A DNA stretch of 64,000 bases from an uncultured Pelagibacteraceae bacterium (GCA_902596355.1 CACJTS010000002.1:1-64000); one strand, 5' to 3'. Shown: positions 50,521 to 60,529, counted from the stretch's first letter. A program made the numbers and translations. The notes: generated from the sequence alone by a model not told the origin.

Positions 50521-52176
50521 ATGAATAATAACTCAAAAGTATTAGCATTAAAATATAGACCACAAATTTTTGATGATCTAATTGGTCAAGAGGTTGTTAC
50601 AGAAACTATTACTAATTCAATTAAAGCTGATAAAATACCAAATGCATATTTGTTCACTGGAATAAGAGGGATTGGAAAAACCACAACAGCACGAATTGTT
50701 GCAAAAGCACTTAATTGTTCAAATAGTATCGATAATTTATGTAAAGAAAACTTTTGCGAAAACTGTAAATCGATAAGTGAGTCTAGTCATATAGATGTGC
50801 TTGAAATGGATGCGGCAAGCAAAACAGGTGTAGATGATGTAAGAGATTTAATCGAATTTTCAAGATATGGGCCGACTTCGGCTAAATATAAAATTTTCAT
50901 TATTGATGAAGTTCATATGTTAAGCAAACAAGCATTTAATGCTTTATTAAAAACTTTAGAGGAACCACCAGAATATCTAAAATTTATTTTTGCAACTACA
51001 GAAATTAAAAAAATTCCAATTACAGTAGTATCTAGATGTCAAAGATTTGATCTATCTAGAATTAAATCCTCAGAATTATTGGAGTTTATTAAAAAAATTA
51101 AGGATAAGGAAAATGGAAAAATAAGCGACGATGCTTTAAAGCTTATAGTAAAAATTTCTGAGGGTTCTGTTAGAGATTCTTTATCTTTGCTCGATAGGGC
51201 ACTATTAAGTTTGGATGAAGGAAAAGAATTAGACTTAAATTTAGCTCAGAAAATTTTTGGGTATTTTGATAAATCTCAATTAATCGATTTGTTTGAGTTA
51301 ATTTTAAAAGGTGAAGAAACAAAAGTAATAAGTATTTATAGAAAAATTTATGACCAAGGTGTTGAACCAAAGGTTTTTATTAATGATTTCTTAGAGTTAC
51401 TTTACTACCTTAAAAATATTAATTCTTTAAGTTTAGAAAGTACAAACTTTTCATTAAATGATGAAGAATTTTCTAAAATTAAAAATTTATCAAATCAAAT
51501 AAATTCAGAGGTATTAATATTATTTTGGCAATTTGCCATCTCTTCTCTCGAAGAGATAGACATAGTTTCTAATCAACACCTTTCAATAGAGATGTTCTTA
51601 ATAAGACTAATGCATTTAAGTTCTGTAAAATCTGAAAATAAAATTGAAAATGTTGAGGCTCACTTGAAGAGTGAAAATTTTGTAAAGAGTACAGAAACTG
51701 AATTAACTTCTAAAACAATAAATCAAATTAAGAATGTTGCACAGGAAGAAAAAACCAAACCGGAAGTTCAGACCGAAATTAAAGCAGAACATAAAATTAA
51801 TATAAATGCATTTGAGGATTTAATTGAAATTTGTTCAAAAAAAAAAGAGATCAAACTCAAATACGAGTTAGAAAAAAATGTTAACCTTGTAAAATTTGAA
51901 AAAAATAGAATTGAAATATCTTTTAATGAAAGTTTAGATAAAGATTTTGTAAAAGATTTATCATCAAAACTTTTTGAGTGGACCGGTGAAAGATGGATTA
52001 TTACATTTAGTAAATTAAAAGGGCAAATGTCGGTAAAAGATAAAGAAAAAAATGTAAAAAAACAGTTAATGGATGAAATGAAAAATTCAGAAATATTTAA
52101 AAGTATGATGGATAAATTTCCTGATGCCGAATTAATAGATGTAAATTCAAACAAAGATGGAGTTGATAATGACTGA
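50521..52176 (+). CDS. dnaX: DNA polymerase III subunit tau/gamma
   Basis: Clamp-loader ATPase and organiser of the replicative polymerase. The 551 residues include LALKYRPQIFDDLIGQ, Walker A GIRGIGKTTTAR (about 46-57), a four-cysteine zinc site (CSNSIDNLCKENFCENC), Walker B FIIDEVHMLS, and the SRC motif VVSRCQRF. The C-terminal 160 residues are variable, as in tau. A run of ten A at 51837-51846 (from codon 439) offers a slippage point where either one inserted or one deleted A leads quickly to a stop, giving a gamma-sized protein. It overlaps ybaB by 8 bases. Confidence 0.95.
   Translation: MNNNSKVLALKYRPQIFDDLIGQEVVTETITNSIKADKIPNAYLFTGIRGIGKTTTARIVAKALNCSNSIDNLCKENFCENCKSISESSHIDVLEMDAASKTGVDDVRDLIEFSRYGPTSAKYKIFIIDEVHMLSKQAFNALLKTLEEPPEYLKFIFATTEIKKIPITVVSRCQRFDLSRIKSSELLEFIKKIKDKENGKISDDALKLIVKISEGSVRDSLSLLDRALLSLDEGKELDLNLAQKIFGYFDKSQLIDLFELILKGEETKVISIYRKIYDQGVEPKVFINDFLELLYYLKNINSLSLESTNFSLNDEEFSKIKNLSNQINSEVLILFWQFAISSLEEIDIVSNQHLSIEMFLIRLMHLSSVKSENKIENVEAHLKSENFVKSTETELTSKTINQIKNVAQEEKTKPEVQTEIKAEHKININAFEDLIEICSKKKEIKLKYELEKNVNLVKFEKNRIEISFNESLDKDFVKDLSSKLFEWTGERWIITFSKLKGQMSVKDKEKNVKKQLMDEMKNSEIFKSMMDKFPDAELIDVNSNKDGVDND
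51837..51846 (+). other. A10 run in dnaX, possible slippage site
   Basis: Ten consecutive A bases read as the end of TCA plus three AAA codons. Slippage by one base in either direction reaches a stop within about 8-13 codons, at a position giving roughly 450 residues, close to the gamma subunit size made by frameshifting in E. coli and by slippage in Thermus. Not proven; A-runs are common in this genome. Confidence 0.4.
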
Positions 52177-52486
52177 TTTTAGTAAAATTTTAGACAAAGC
52201 AAAAGAACTTGAGGCAAAAATGAAAGAAAGCCAACAAAAAATTAAGGAAATTAGAGTTGAAGGAGTTTCAGGTTCAAATTCTGTAAAGATAACTTTGGAT
52301 GGAGAGGGGGAGATGCAAACAATAAAGTTATCTGATGAAATTATGAAAGAGGACAAAACTATAATTGAAGATTTAATTGTTGCAGCACATAATAGTGCTA
52401 AATCTCAACTTAAATCAAAAACAACTGAGGAAATTTCAAAAGCAACAGGAGGGTTTGGAATTCCTGGTTTTAAATGGCCTTTATAA
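52169..52486 (+). CDS. ybaB: YbaB/EbfC nucleoid-associated protein
   Basis: A 105-residue DNA-binding protein found beside dnaX and recR in most bacteria. It shows an N-terminal helix with LDKAKELEAKMKESQQKI, a beta core VEGVSGSNSVKITLDGEGEM, and a C-terminal tail with TGGFGIPGFKWPL, like the family. The ATG at 52169 overlaps the dnaX stop, and recR follows 3 bases later. The role is nucleoid organisation or repair support. Confidence 0.94.
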   Translation: MTDFSKILDKAKELEAKMKESQQKIKEIRVEGVSGSNSVKITLDGEGEMQTIKLSDEIMKEDKTIIEDLIVAAHNSAKSQLKSKTTEEISKATGGFGIPGFKWPL

Positions 52487-52489
52487 TAG

Positions 52490-53101
52490 ATGCAAAACAT
52501 CAGTGAGATAGAAGAATTAATTAAATTAATTTCAAAACTTCCAGGCTTAGGTCCCAAATCAGCAAAAAGAATTGTTTTAAAATTAATAAATAATCGCGAC
52601 GAACTTATAAAACCTATGGCAAATACATTGGCACAGGTTTATAAAAATGTAGTTAGATGCAATTCATGTGGTGCCTTAAAATCAAATTCAAATGGTTGTT
52701 TAAATTGTGAGAATACAAAAGAAAAATATAATAAAATTTGTGTAGTAGAGGATATTGCAGACCAATGGTCGATTGAAAATTCAAATATCTTTCAGGGCTA
52801 TTTTCATATTTTAGGGGGGACAATTTCTTCAGTTGGCCAAAGAAAAGAAGATTTATTAATTAACTCATTAGTTGAAAGAGTTAATAGAGATAAAATTGAA
52901 GAGGTAATTCTTGCAACTAGTGCAACTGTTGAAGGTCAAACCACTGCATATTATATCCAGGATAGTCTAAAAAATTTAGATGTTAAAATTACTAAATTAG
53001 CACAAGGATTACCCGTGGGTGGGGAAATTGAAAGTCTAGATGATGGGACTTTATTTTCTGCTTTTAAAAATCGATCTAATTTGGTTTCGAACTCAGATTA
53101 G
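52490..53101 (+). CDS. recR: recombination protein RecR
   Basis: Works with RecO to load RecA at gaps. The 203-residue protein has an N-terminal helix-hairpin-helix (LPGLGPKSAKRIVL), a C4 zinc finger (CNSCGALKSNSNGCLNCEN, about residues 57-75), a Toprim domain with ICVVEDIADQWSIE, and the C-terminal ITKLAQGLPVGGEIESLDDGT. The 3' end overlaps the glcB end by 26 bases convergently. Confidence 0.97.
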   Translation: MQNISEIEELIKLISKLPGLGPKSAKRIVLKLINNRDELIKPMANTLAQVYKNVVRCNSCGALKSNSNGCLNCENTKEKYNKICVVEDIADQWSIENSNIFQGYFHILGGTISSVGQRKEDLLINSLVERVNRDKIEEVILATSATVEGQTTAYYIQDSLKNLDVKITKLAQGLPVGGEIESLDDGTLFSAFKNRSNLVSNSD

Positions 53102-55250
53102 ATTTTTTTTTCAACCTATTTAAATGAAGTAATGGTTCGGTATAACCTGAAGGTTGCTCCTTACCTTTAAATACTAAATCACACGCAGTTTGAAACGCTA
53201 TAGAATTTTCATAATCATCACTCATTTTAACATATAGCGGATCATCTTTATTCTGATCATCTACTATTTTGGCCATTTCTTTCATTATTTCAGTTACTTG
53301 TATTTTTGTTGTAATTCCATGATGAATCCAGTTGGCTATATGCTGGGATGAAATTCTAAGAGTAGCTCTATCTTCCATTAAGCCAATATTATTGATATCA
53401 GGAACTTTTGAACAACCCACGCCTTGGTCGACCCATCTTACAACATAACCTAATAAAGTTTGCGCAGAATTAGAAATTTCTTTATTAATATCTTCTACTG
53501 ACCAATTAGGTCTATCTGCTATTGGGATTGTTAAGAGATCATCAAGCTTAGCAGGCACTCTATCTATTAATTTTTTTTGTTCATTAAAAATATTTATTTC
53601 ATGATAATGTAAAGCATGTAATGCTGCTGCCGTTGGTGAAGGAACCCATGCGCAATTTGCTCCTGCTTTTAAGTGTCCTGTTTTTTGCTCCATCATATCT
53701 TTCATTTTATCTGGCATTGCCCACATTCCTTTTCCGATTTGAGCTTTACCAGAAAAACCGCAACTTAAACCAATATCAACATTATTGTTTTCATAAGCAG
53801 TAATCCATTTAGAAGATTTCATGTCACCTTTTTTAATCATAGGACCAGCCTCCATTGATGTATGCATTTCATCGCCAGTTCTATCTAAGAAACCAGTATT
53901 AATAAAAAAAACTCTATTTTTAAGACTTCTAATACATTCTTTTAAATTTGCTGATGTTCTTCTTTCTTCATCCATAATACCAATCTTACATGTGTATTTA
54001 GGTAAATTTAGAACTTCTTCTACTTTAGAAAAAATTAAATCTGTAAATGCTGTCTCGTCTGGACCATGCATTTTAGGCTTTACGATATAAACAGATCCAG
54101 TTCTTGAATTATTTTTATTCTTAATATCATGTAGTGCAGCAGCTGTAGTTATAAATGCATCCATAATACCCTCAGGTATTTCACTTCCATCACTCAATAA
54201 AATTGAAGGGTTAGTCATAAGATGTCCAACATTTCTTACAAGTAAAAGGCTTCTACCATGTAACTTCAAACCTTTACCATCTTTTGAGATATAACTTCTA
54301 TGTGGATTTAATTTTCTCTCAAATAATTTACCTTCTTTTTCAAATTTTGACTTAAGATCTCCTTTCATTAGACCTAGCCAATTTCGATAACAAATGATTT
54401 TATCCTCCGAGTCTACTGCAGCCACACTATCTTCATTATCACAAATTGTTGACACCGCAGATTCTAGTATTATATCGCTAATACCTGCATGATCTTGCTG
54501 GGCAGCAAAAGCTCTTGAGTCTTTTAGAATTTCAATATGTAAATTATTATTTTTTAAAATAATTGCAGATGGATTATCACTTTCACCTCTGTGTCCAATA
54601 AATTTATTTTCATCCTCCAAATCAAAAATATCAGCACCTTTCAGAACCTTTAATTTTCCATATTTTACCGCAAAACTGGTAATTTTATTCCAACTCAATC
54701 CTGCTAATGGAAAGTATTTATCTAAAAAATCTCTTCCATATTTTATAACCATTTCACCTCTTAAAGGGTCATACCTTTCAGATACGCTATCTTCAGACTG
54801 TTCAATTACATCTGTACCATAAAGACTATCATATAAACTCATCCACCTTGCATTTGCAGCATTTAATGCATACCTCGCATTCATGACAGGTACAACTAAT
54901 TGAGGTCCAGCTATACTTGAAATTTCTTCATCAACATTATTAGTTTCAATTTTAAAATCGGGTCCTTCATTTTTTAAGTAACCAATTTCTAATAAAAATT
55001 TTTTGTATTTATCTGAATTAAATTCTTTACCTTTATTTGTGACATGCCAATCATCTATTTTCTTCTGTAAATCTTCTCTTAATCTAATTAATTCTTTATT
55101 TTTTGGTGCTAGTTCATCAAGAGTTTTTTCTAGACCTAACCAAAAATTATCTGAAGATACATTTGTATTCTTTAATAATTCATTATTTACAAAGTTTGAT
55201 AACTTTTCGGATACTTGTAGATTATTAATTTTAATGTATTTTTCTTGCAT
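53076..55250 (-). CDS. glcB: malate synthase G
   Basis: Condenses glyoxylate and acetyl-CoA to malate, letting the cell use glyoxylate, including that from glycine or glycolate. The 724 residues match the G isoform. Identifying stretches are VVPVMNARYALNAANARW, NRTGSVYIVKPKMHGPDE, MDEERRTSANLKECI with a catalytic Arg-containing loop, FINTGFLDRTGDE, and KAGANCAWVPSPTAAALHALHYH. It is preceded by a tandem glycine riboswitch, so expression should respond to glycine. In SAR11 this ties glycine supply to carbon metabolism (Tripp and colleagues, 2009). Confidence 0.97.
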   Translation of the reverse strand: MQEKYIKINNLQVSEKLSNFVNNELLKNTNVSSDNFWLGLEKTLDELAPKNKELIRLREDLQKKIDDWHVTNKGKEFNSDKYKKFLLEIGYLKNEGPDFKIETNNVDEEISSIAGPQLVVPVMNARYALNAANARWMSLYDSLYGTDVIEQSEDSVSERYDPLRGEMVIKYGRDFLDKYFPLAGLSWNKITSFAVKYGKLKVLKGADIFDLEDENKFIGHRGESDNPSAIILKNNNLHIEILKDSRAFAAQQDHAGISDIILESAVSTICDNEDSVAAVDSEDKIICYRNWLGLMKGDLKSKFEKEGKLFERKLNPHRSYISKDGKGLKLHGRSLLLVRNVGHLMTNPSILLSDGSEIPEGIMDAFITTAAALHDIKNKNNSRTGSVYIVKPKMHGPDETAFTDLIFSKVEEVLNLPKYTCKIGIMDEERRTSANLKECIRSLKNRVFFINTGFLDRTGDEMHTSMEAGPMIKKGDMKSSKWITAYENNNVDIGLSCGFSGKAQIGKGMWAMPDKMKDMMEQKTGHLKAGANCAWVPSPTAAALHALHYHEINIFNEQKKLIDRVPAKLDDLLTIPIADRPNWSVEDINKEISNSAQTLLGYVVRWVDQGVGCSKVPDINNIGLMEDRATLRISSQHIANWIHHGITTKIQVTEIMKEMAKIVDDQNKDDPLYVKMSDDYENSIAFQTACDLVFKGKEQPSGYTEPLLHLNRLKKKSNLSSKPN

Positions 55251-55267
55251 AGCACTTAAGTTCGTAC

Positions 55268-55408
55268 CCCATCTGTATTTTTGCCTGAGAGCTTTACTCC
55301 TTCGGCGGAAATTAATCTCTTTCCAGAGTGTTATGCTTTAATCGGTCCTTTTGCCTGAGAGTTTCCGGGGTGGTTGCTCCTTCGGCGCTATAAATAGTCT
55401 CTCCCGAT
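55268..55408 (-). promoter_or_regulatory. tandem glycine riboswitch of glcB
   Basis: On the minus strand, two aptamers in a row sit just before glcB. Aptamer 1 (about 55340-55405) has GGGAGAGA, GCGCCGAAGGAGCAA and AACTCTCAGGCAAAAGGACC. Aptamer 2 (about 55270-55334) has a TCTGGAAAGAGA opening, CCGCCGAAGGAGTAA and GCTCTCAGGCAAAAATAC. These are the core features of the gcvT-type glycine riboswitch. The second aptamer ends about 20 bases before the glcB start, so control may act on translation start or by early termination. Confidence 0.95.
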
Positions 55409-55517
55409 AATGAATTTGTATCTGTTAAATGATTTAAGTCAATTAATAAGAATTACACTTAATTTAATATCATTTTATTGCCTTTTTTGTATTTTAACCA
55501 TCCGCTATAAATAAAAT

Positions 55518-56612
55518 ATGAAAAATTACTTAAATTTTGAAACAGAAATTAAAGATCTAGAAAACGAGCTAGAAAAATTGAAAGACCCTTATAATCAAGA
55601 AGGATTATCAGAAGTTGATACTCAAAAAATTTCAAGCACTCAAATAGAAATAGATGAAAAATTAAAAAATATTTATTCTAATCTAGATCCTTGGCAGACC
55701 ACTATGGTTGCTCGTCATGAAGACAGACCAAAAGCAAAATTTTTTATTGATAATTTGTTTGATGACTTTATTTCATTATCTGGGGATAGGTACTATGGTG
55801 AAGACAAATCGGTATTAACTGGATTTGCAAAGTTTAATGGAAAATCTGTTTTAGTTATAGGTCAAGAAAAAGGAGAAGATCTAGATAGCAGAATAGAAAG
55901 AAATTTTGGAATGATGAGACCAGAGGGTTACAGAAAAACCATAAGATTAATGAAGCTAGCAAACAAATTTAATATTCCCATAATTTCTTTTATTGATACT
56001 CCAGGAGCATATCCAGGTGTAGGAGCTGAAGAAAGAGGACAGGCAGAAGCAATTGCAAAATCAATTGAGTGCTGCATGGAGCTTGAGGTTCCAACAATTG
56101 CAATAATTATAGGAGAAGGTGGTTCTGGTGGAGCAATAGCTTTAGCCTCATCAAATAAAGTCCTTATGCTAGAAAATGCAATTTACTCAGTAATATCTCC
56201 AGAAGGATGTGCAACTATTCTTTGGAGAGATCCAAAAAAAATGCTTGATGCTGCAAAAGCTATGAAACTGTCAGCTAAAGATTTATTAAAATTAAAAGTT
56301 ATTGATGAGGTAATTGAAGAACCTTTAGGTGGCGCACATAGAGATAGAGAAATTATATTAAATAACGTAAGAGAAACTTTAAAAAAAAATTTAAATTATT
56401 TTGATGAATTATCTTCTGAAGAAATAATGAATGAGAGAAAAAATAAATTTCTTAAAATAGGAAGAAACGATGGATTTATCAGTAGCACTGAGGACTTAAG
56501 TACATTAACAATTAAGAAAAATAATTTTGATAAAATCTTAAAATCAAAAAAAGTGCTACTAGCTATTCTTGGTGGATTGATTTTAATTTCTACAACTCTT
56601 TTATTAATTTAA
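55518..56612 (+). CDS. accA: acetyl-CoA carboxylase carboxyltransferase subunit alpha with hydrophobic tail
   Basis: Pairs with AccD for malonyl-CoA synthesis. Family features include ELEKLKDPYNQ near the start, DDFISLSGDRYYGEDKS, the GEGGSGGAIALA oxyanion region (about 195-206) and YSVISPEGCATILW. Usual AccA proteins end near residue 320. This one continues to 364, and its last about 20 residues (KKVLLAILGGLILISTTLLLI) form a strong transmembrane segment, implying a tail anchored in the inner membrane. It ends 3 bases before the convergent secA stop. Confidence 0.95.
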   Translation: MKNYLNFETEIKDLENELEKLKDPYNQEGLSEVDTQKISSTQIEIDEKLKNIYSNLDPWQTTMVARHEDRPKAKFFIDNLFDDFISLSGDRYYGEDKSVLTGFAKFNGKSVLVIGQEKGEDLDSRIERNFGMMRPEGYRKTIRLMKLANKFNIPIISFIDTPGAYPGVGAEERGQAEAIAKSIECCMELEVPTIAIIIGEGGSGGAIALASSNKVLMLENAIYSVISPEGCATILWRDPKKMLDAAKAMKLSAKDLLKLKVIDEVIEEPLGGAHRDREIILNNVRETLKKNLNYFDELSSEEIMNERKNKFLKIGRNDGFISSTEDLSTLTIKKNNFDKILKSKKVLLAILGGLILISTTLLLI

Positions 56613-56615
56613 ATT

Positions 56616-59162
56616 TTATAAAGCACCACAGCAGTGCTTAAACTTTTTACCAGAACCACAATAACATGGTTCATTTCTCCCTATTTTTTTATTTTTTGCA
56701 ATTTGTTTATATTTATCGACTCTTTTACTTTCATCATTTTGGTTCGTTTCGACTACAACTTTTAAGTTCATAAGGATTGTTACATAATCTAACTTTAGTT
56801 TTTCTAAAAGATTTGAGAATAATTCAAATGCTTCTTTTTTGTACTCAACTAAAGGATCTCTCTGACCATAAGATCTTAATCCTATAACTTGTCTTAATTG
56901 CTCTAAATATTGTATATGTGATTTCCAATTTAAATCAATCGATTGCAGAAAAATTCTTTTTTCAATTTCTTTCGCGTGATCTTCACCTAAAAGCTTAATC
57001 CGATCGTTTCTTGTTTCTTGAAATTTATTAGAAATCTTTTCTCTAAAATCTTTATCTGTTGCGTCAATTAAATCTTTAAACTCAGTTTCTTCAAAACTTT
57101 TTCCAACTATTTGCTTAGTTTTATTGTTAAATTCATTACTTTTTGGATTGGATAAATTTGAAATTTTTAGCCTTATTAAATTATCGGCTATCTCTTTTAA
57201 AAATTCATCTGAATAATCAAAGATATTTTCACTGTTCATCGCATTTTTTCTTTGTGAAAATACAACATGCCTTTGATCATTAAGAACATTATCAAATTTG
57301 ATAAGTGTTTTTCTTATATCAAAATTTCTAGCTTCTACTTTCTGTTGTGCTCGCTCTAATGCTTTGTTAATCCAAGGATGATCAATACTTTCTCCATCTT
57401 TAAGTCCAAGTTTTTCGAGCATACTATTCATAGACTCTGATCCAAAAATTCTCATTAAATCATCTTCTAGACTAACGTAAAATACAGAACTACCTTCATC
57501 ACCTTGTCTTCCAGATCTTCCTCTGGCCTGGTTATCAACTCTTCTAGACTCCATCCTTTCTGTGCCAATTACAAATAAACCCCCTAAGGATTTAATTTTA
57601 TCTTTGTTTATTTTAAGTTGGTTTTCTGGAATAGAACGTTTTTTACCACCAAGCTGAATATCAACTCCCCTTCCCGAGATACTTGTTGTAATTATTAATG
57701 AATTTTCTTTTCCTGCATTTGCAATTATCTCAGCTTCATTTTCATGATTTTTTGCATTTAACACTACATGTTTAATATTTTTTTGATTTAATAAATTTGA
57801 ATAAACTTCAGATTTATTAATGCTTGACGTAAATACTAAAATAGGTTGACCTAATTTGTTTCTTTCAATTATTTTTTCTATAATTGCATCATTCTTTTCT
57901 TTTTCTGTTCTAAAAATTAAATCATTAAAATCTTTTCGTATCATTTCTTTGTTCGTTGGAATAACAACAACTGGAAGATTGTAAATTTCAAAAAACTCTT
58001 CAGACTCTGTAGCAGCCGTACCAGTACAACCAGATATTTTTTTATAAAGTTTAAAATAATTTTGATAAGTTATTGAAGCTAAGGTTTGATTTTCAGCCTG
58101 TACTTGAATTTTTTCTTTAGCTTCTAATGCTTGATGCAAACCATCTCCAAAACGTCTACCTTCTAAAATTCTTCCAGTTAGTTCGTCAATAATTTTAAGA
58201 CTTCCATCTTTAACAATATAGTCTCTACCTTTTTCAAATAAATGATTTGCTCGTAATGCTTGATTAACATGATGAACTAAATGTAAATTTTCTGGATCAT
58301 AAAAATTATTATTTTTTAGAATTCCTGCGTTAGAAAAAAGTTTTTCAACATTATTAATTCCATCATTTGTCAATAATATACTCTTTTCTTTTTCATCTAT
58401 TTCAAAATCTTTATTATTTAAGATCCTAATTAATTTATCAATTGCTAGATATTGGGCTGTTTTATCTTCAGCTGCACCAGAAATTATCAAAGGTGTTCTC
58501 GCTTCATCAATTAAACACGAATCTATTTCATCTACTATTGAAAAATTATGATCTCTCTGAACCATTTGCTCTTCAGAAAATTTCATATTATCTCTTAAGT
58601 AATCAAAACCTAATTCACTATTAGTTGCATAAGTAATGTCACATTTATAGTTTTTCTTTCGTTCAGCATCGTCTTGATAGTTGTTAATAAAACCTGATGT
58701 AAGACCTAGAAAATTATAAATTTGTCCCATTTCAATCGAGTCTCTTTTTGCAAGATAATCATTTACTGTTACTATGTGAACACCATTTTCACTTAATGCA
58801 TTTAAATAAGCAGCGAGTGTTATGGTTAAAGTTTTTCCTTCTCCAGTTCTCATCTCAGCAATTTTGCCCTGGTGTAAAGCTACACCTCCGATTAACTGAA
58901 CGTTAAAATGTCTTTCATTTCTTGTTCTATTGGCGGCCTCCCTAACTAAAGCAAAAGCTTCTGGAAGTAACTCATCTAAAGATTTTCCATTTTTTATTTG
59001 ATTTTTAAATTCGTTTGTTTTTTTTGGAAAGTCGGCATCATTTAAATTTTTAAAATCCTCCTCATGTAAGTTTATTTTTTCAACAATTTTACCAATTCTA
59101 TCTAGCTCTTTTTGATTACTAGATTTGATAAATTTTGTTATTAAATTTAATGGGTTAAACAT
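56616..59162 (-). CDS. secA: preprotein translocase ATPase SecA
   Basis: The motor that drives proteins through SecYEG. The 848 residues include Walker A MRTGEGKTLTITLAAYLNAL (about 104-113), the FSIVDEIDSCLIDEARTPLIISG DEAD-box region, GTERMESRRVDNQARGRSGRQGD of the second motor domain, and a C-terminal zinc SEC-C motif NEPCYCGSGKKFKHCCG that binds SecB and lipid. The length is slightly short for SecA but all domains are present. Confidence 0.98.
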   Translation of the reverse strand: MFNPLNLITKFIKSSNQKELDRIGKIVEKINLHEEDFKNLNDADFPKKTNEFKNQIKNGKSLDELLPEAFALVREAANRTRNERHFNVQLIGGVALHQGKIAEMRTGEGKTLTITLAAYLNALSENGVHIVTVNDYLAKRDSIEMGQIYNFLGLTSGFINNYQDDAERKKNYKCDITYATNSELGFDYLRDNMKFSEEQMVQRDHNFSIVDEIDSCLIDEARTPLIISGAAEDKTAQYLAIDKLIRILNNKDFEIDEKEKSILLTNDGINNVEKLFSNAGILKNNNFYDPENLHLVHHVNQALRANHLFEKGRDYIVKDGSLKIIDELTGRILEGRRFGDGLHQALEAKEKIQVQAENQTLASITYQNYFKLYKKISGCTGTAATESEEFFEIYNLPVVVIPTNKEMIRKDFNDLIFRTEKEKNDAIIEKIIERNKLGQPILVFTSSINKSEVYSNLLNQKNIKHVVLNAKNHENEAEIIANAGKENSLIITTSISGRGVDIQLGGKKRSIPENQLKINKDKIKSLGGLFVIGTERMESRRVDNQARGRSGRQGDEGSSVFYVSLEDDLMRIFGSESMNSMLEKLGLKDGESIDHPWINKALERAQQKVEARNFDIRKTLIKFDNVLNDQRHVVFSQRKNAMNSENIFDYSDEFLKEIADNLIRLKISNLSNPKSNEFNNKTKQIVGKSFEETEFKDLIDATDKDFREKISNKFQETRNDRIKLLGEDHAKEIEKRIFLQSIDLNWKSHIQYLEQLRQVIGLRSYGQRDPLVEYKKEAFELFSNLLEKLKLDYVTILMNLKVVVETNQNDESKRVDKYKQIAKNKKIGRNEPCYCGSGKKFKHCCGAL

Positions 59163-59227
59163 TACTATTTGATTTATTCTTTACTTATATTGTTTAATAT
59201 ATGTATTAAATAAATAATTTAAACATT

Positions 59228-60529
59228 ATGGGAATTAATTTAACAAATTTTTTATCATCTCAATCAAAAAATACTAAAATGATTGATTTTCAAGACCTTG
59301 ATCATCTAGATGGTCTTTCAATTTCAGTTGTATCAGCAGATTTATATAAAGATATCAGAGATGATTTAACTATGTTTTATTTTAGAGAAGGTGCAAATTA
59401 TGCTTCTGTTTATACACAGTCAAAAATATTATCTGAAAATATAAAATGGAATATTAATCAAAGACCAAAAAAAATATATTCTCTAATTGTAAACACAAGA
59501 AATGCCAATGCTTTCACTGGGAAGCAAGGGTATGAAAGTTTAAAAAAAATAGCAGATTTGACTGCAAAACAATTAAATAAAAAACAAGAGGAAGACGAAG
59601 AATATCCTAAGAAGATTTCGATAAAAAATATAATTTTTGGTTGCACAGGCACTATTGGAGAAATTTTTCCATATGAAAAGATTTCCAATAATATTCCAAA
59701 TTTAATAAAAAAAATTAATTATACTCAAAATAAATTTATATGGATGAAGGCAGCACTTGCAATCATGACTACGGATACAAAGCCAAAATTAGCTATGGAG
59801 GAATGTTATATAGGAAGTGAAAAAGTAAAAATATATGGAATTGCTAAAGGTTCAGGAATGATACATCCGAATATGGCTACAACGCTCGTGTATATATTTA
59901 CTGATGCAACTTTATCTAATGACATTTTAGGAAAGCTATTAAAAAAAAATATTACCAATACATTTAATGCTATTTCTTGTGATGGGGATACCAGTACTAA
60001 TGATATGGCAACTATTTTTGCAACCAATAAAGTAAAAAATTCTCTAGTAAAAAGTGTTAATGAAAATAAAATTAAAAATTTTGATAAAGCTTTAAATAAT
60101 GTTCTTTTGAATTTGGCTAAAAGAGTTGTTTCTGATGGCGAAGGAGCATCAAAATTCATAACAATAAATGTTAGCAAATGTAAAAATGAGATAGATGCAA
60201 AAAAAATTGCTTTCTCAGTTGCAAATTCTCCATTAGTGAAAACAGCAATTGCTGGCGAAGATCCAAATTGGGGACGAGTTATAATGGCAATCGGGAAAGC
60301 TGGGCCTAAGATCAATTTAAATAAATTATTAATTAAGTTCGGAAATATAACAATTGTAGAAGGTGGAAAATTAAATCAAAGTTACGACGAAAAACAAACA
60401 TCAAATTATATGAAATCTGAAAACATAGAGATAAATATTGAAATTTTTACAGGAAAGAAAAATTTTACAGCTTTTACTATGGATTTAACGAAAAAATATA
60501 TTGAAATTAACGCAGACTATAGAAGTTAA
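59228..60529 (+). CDS. argJ: ornithine acetyltransferase / N-acetylglutamate synthase
   Basis: Recycles acetyl groups in arginine synthesis. The 433-residue precursor has NTRNANAFTGKQG, an FGCTGTIGEIFP oxyanion-type motif, and KGSGMIHPNMATTLVYI, where the enzyme cuts itself before the threonine of MAT-T. CDGDTSTNDM and GEDPNWGRVIMAIG follow, the latter strictly conserved. With argB, argD and argF in this window, most of the arginine pathway is represented. It is divergent from secA. Confidence 0.95.
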   Translation: MGINLTNFLSSQSKNTKMIDFQDLDHLDGLSISVVSADLYKDIRDDLTMFYFREGANYASVYTQSKILSENIKWNINQRPKKIYSLIVNTRNANAFTGKQGYESLKKIADLTAKQLNKKQEEDEEYPKKISIKNIIFGCTGTIGEIFPYEKISNNIPNLIKKINYTQNKFIWMKAALAIMTTDTKPKLAMEECYIGSEKVKIYGIAKGSGMIHPNMATTLVYIFTDATLSNDILGKLLKKNITNTFNAISCDGDTSTNDMATIFATNKVKNSLVKSVNENKIKNFDKALNNVLLNLAKRVVSDGEGASKFITINVSKCKNEIDAKKIAFSVANSPLVKTAIAGEDPNWGRVIMAIGKAGPKINLNKLLIKFGNITIVEGGKLNQSYDEKQTSNYMKSENIEINIEIFTGKKNFTAFTMDLTKKYIEINADYRS

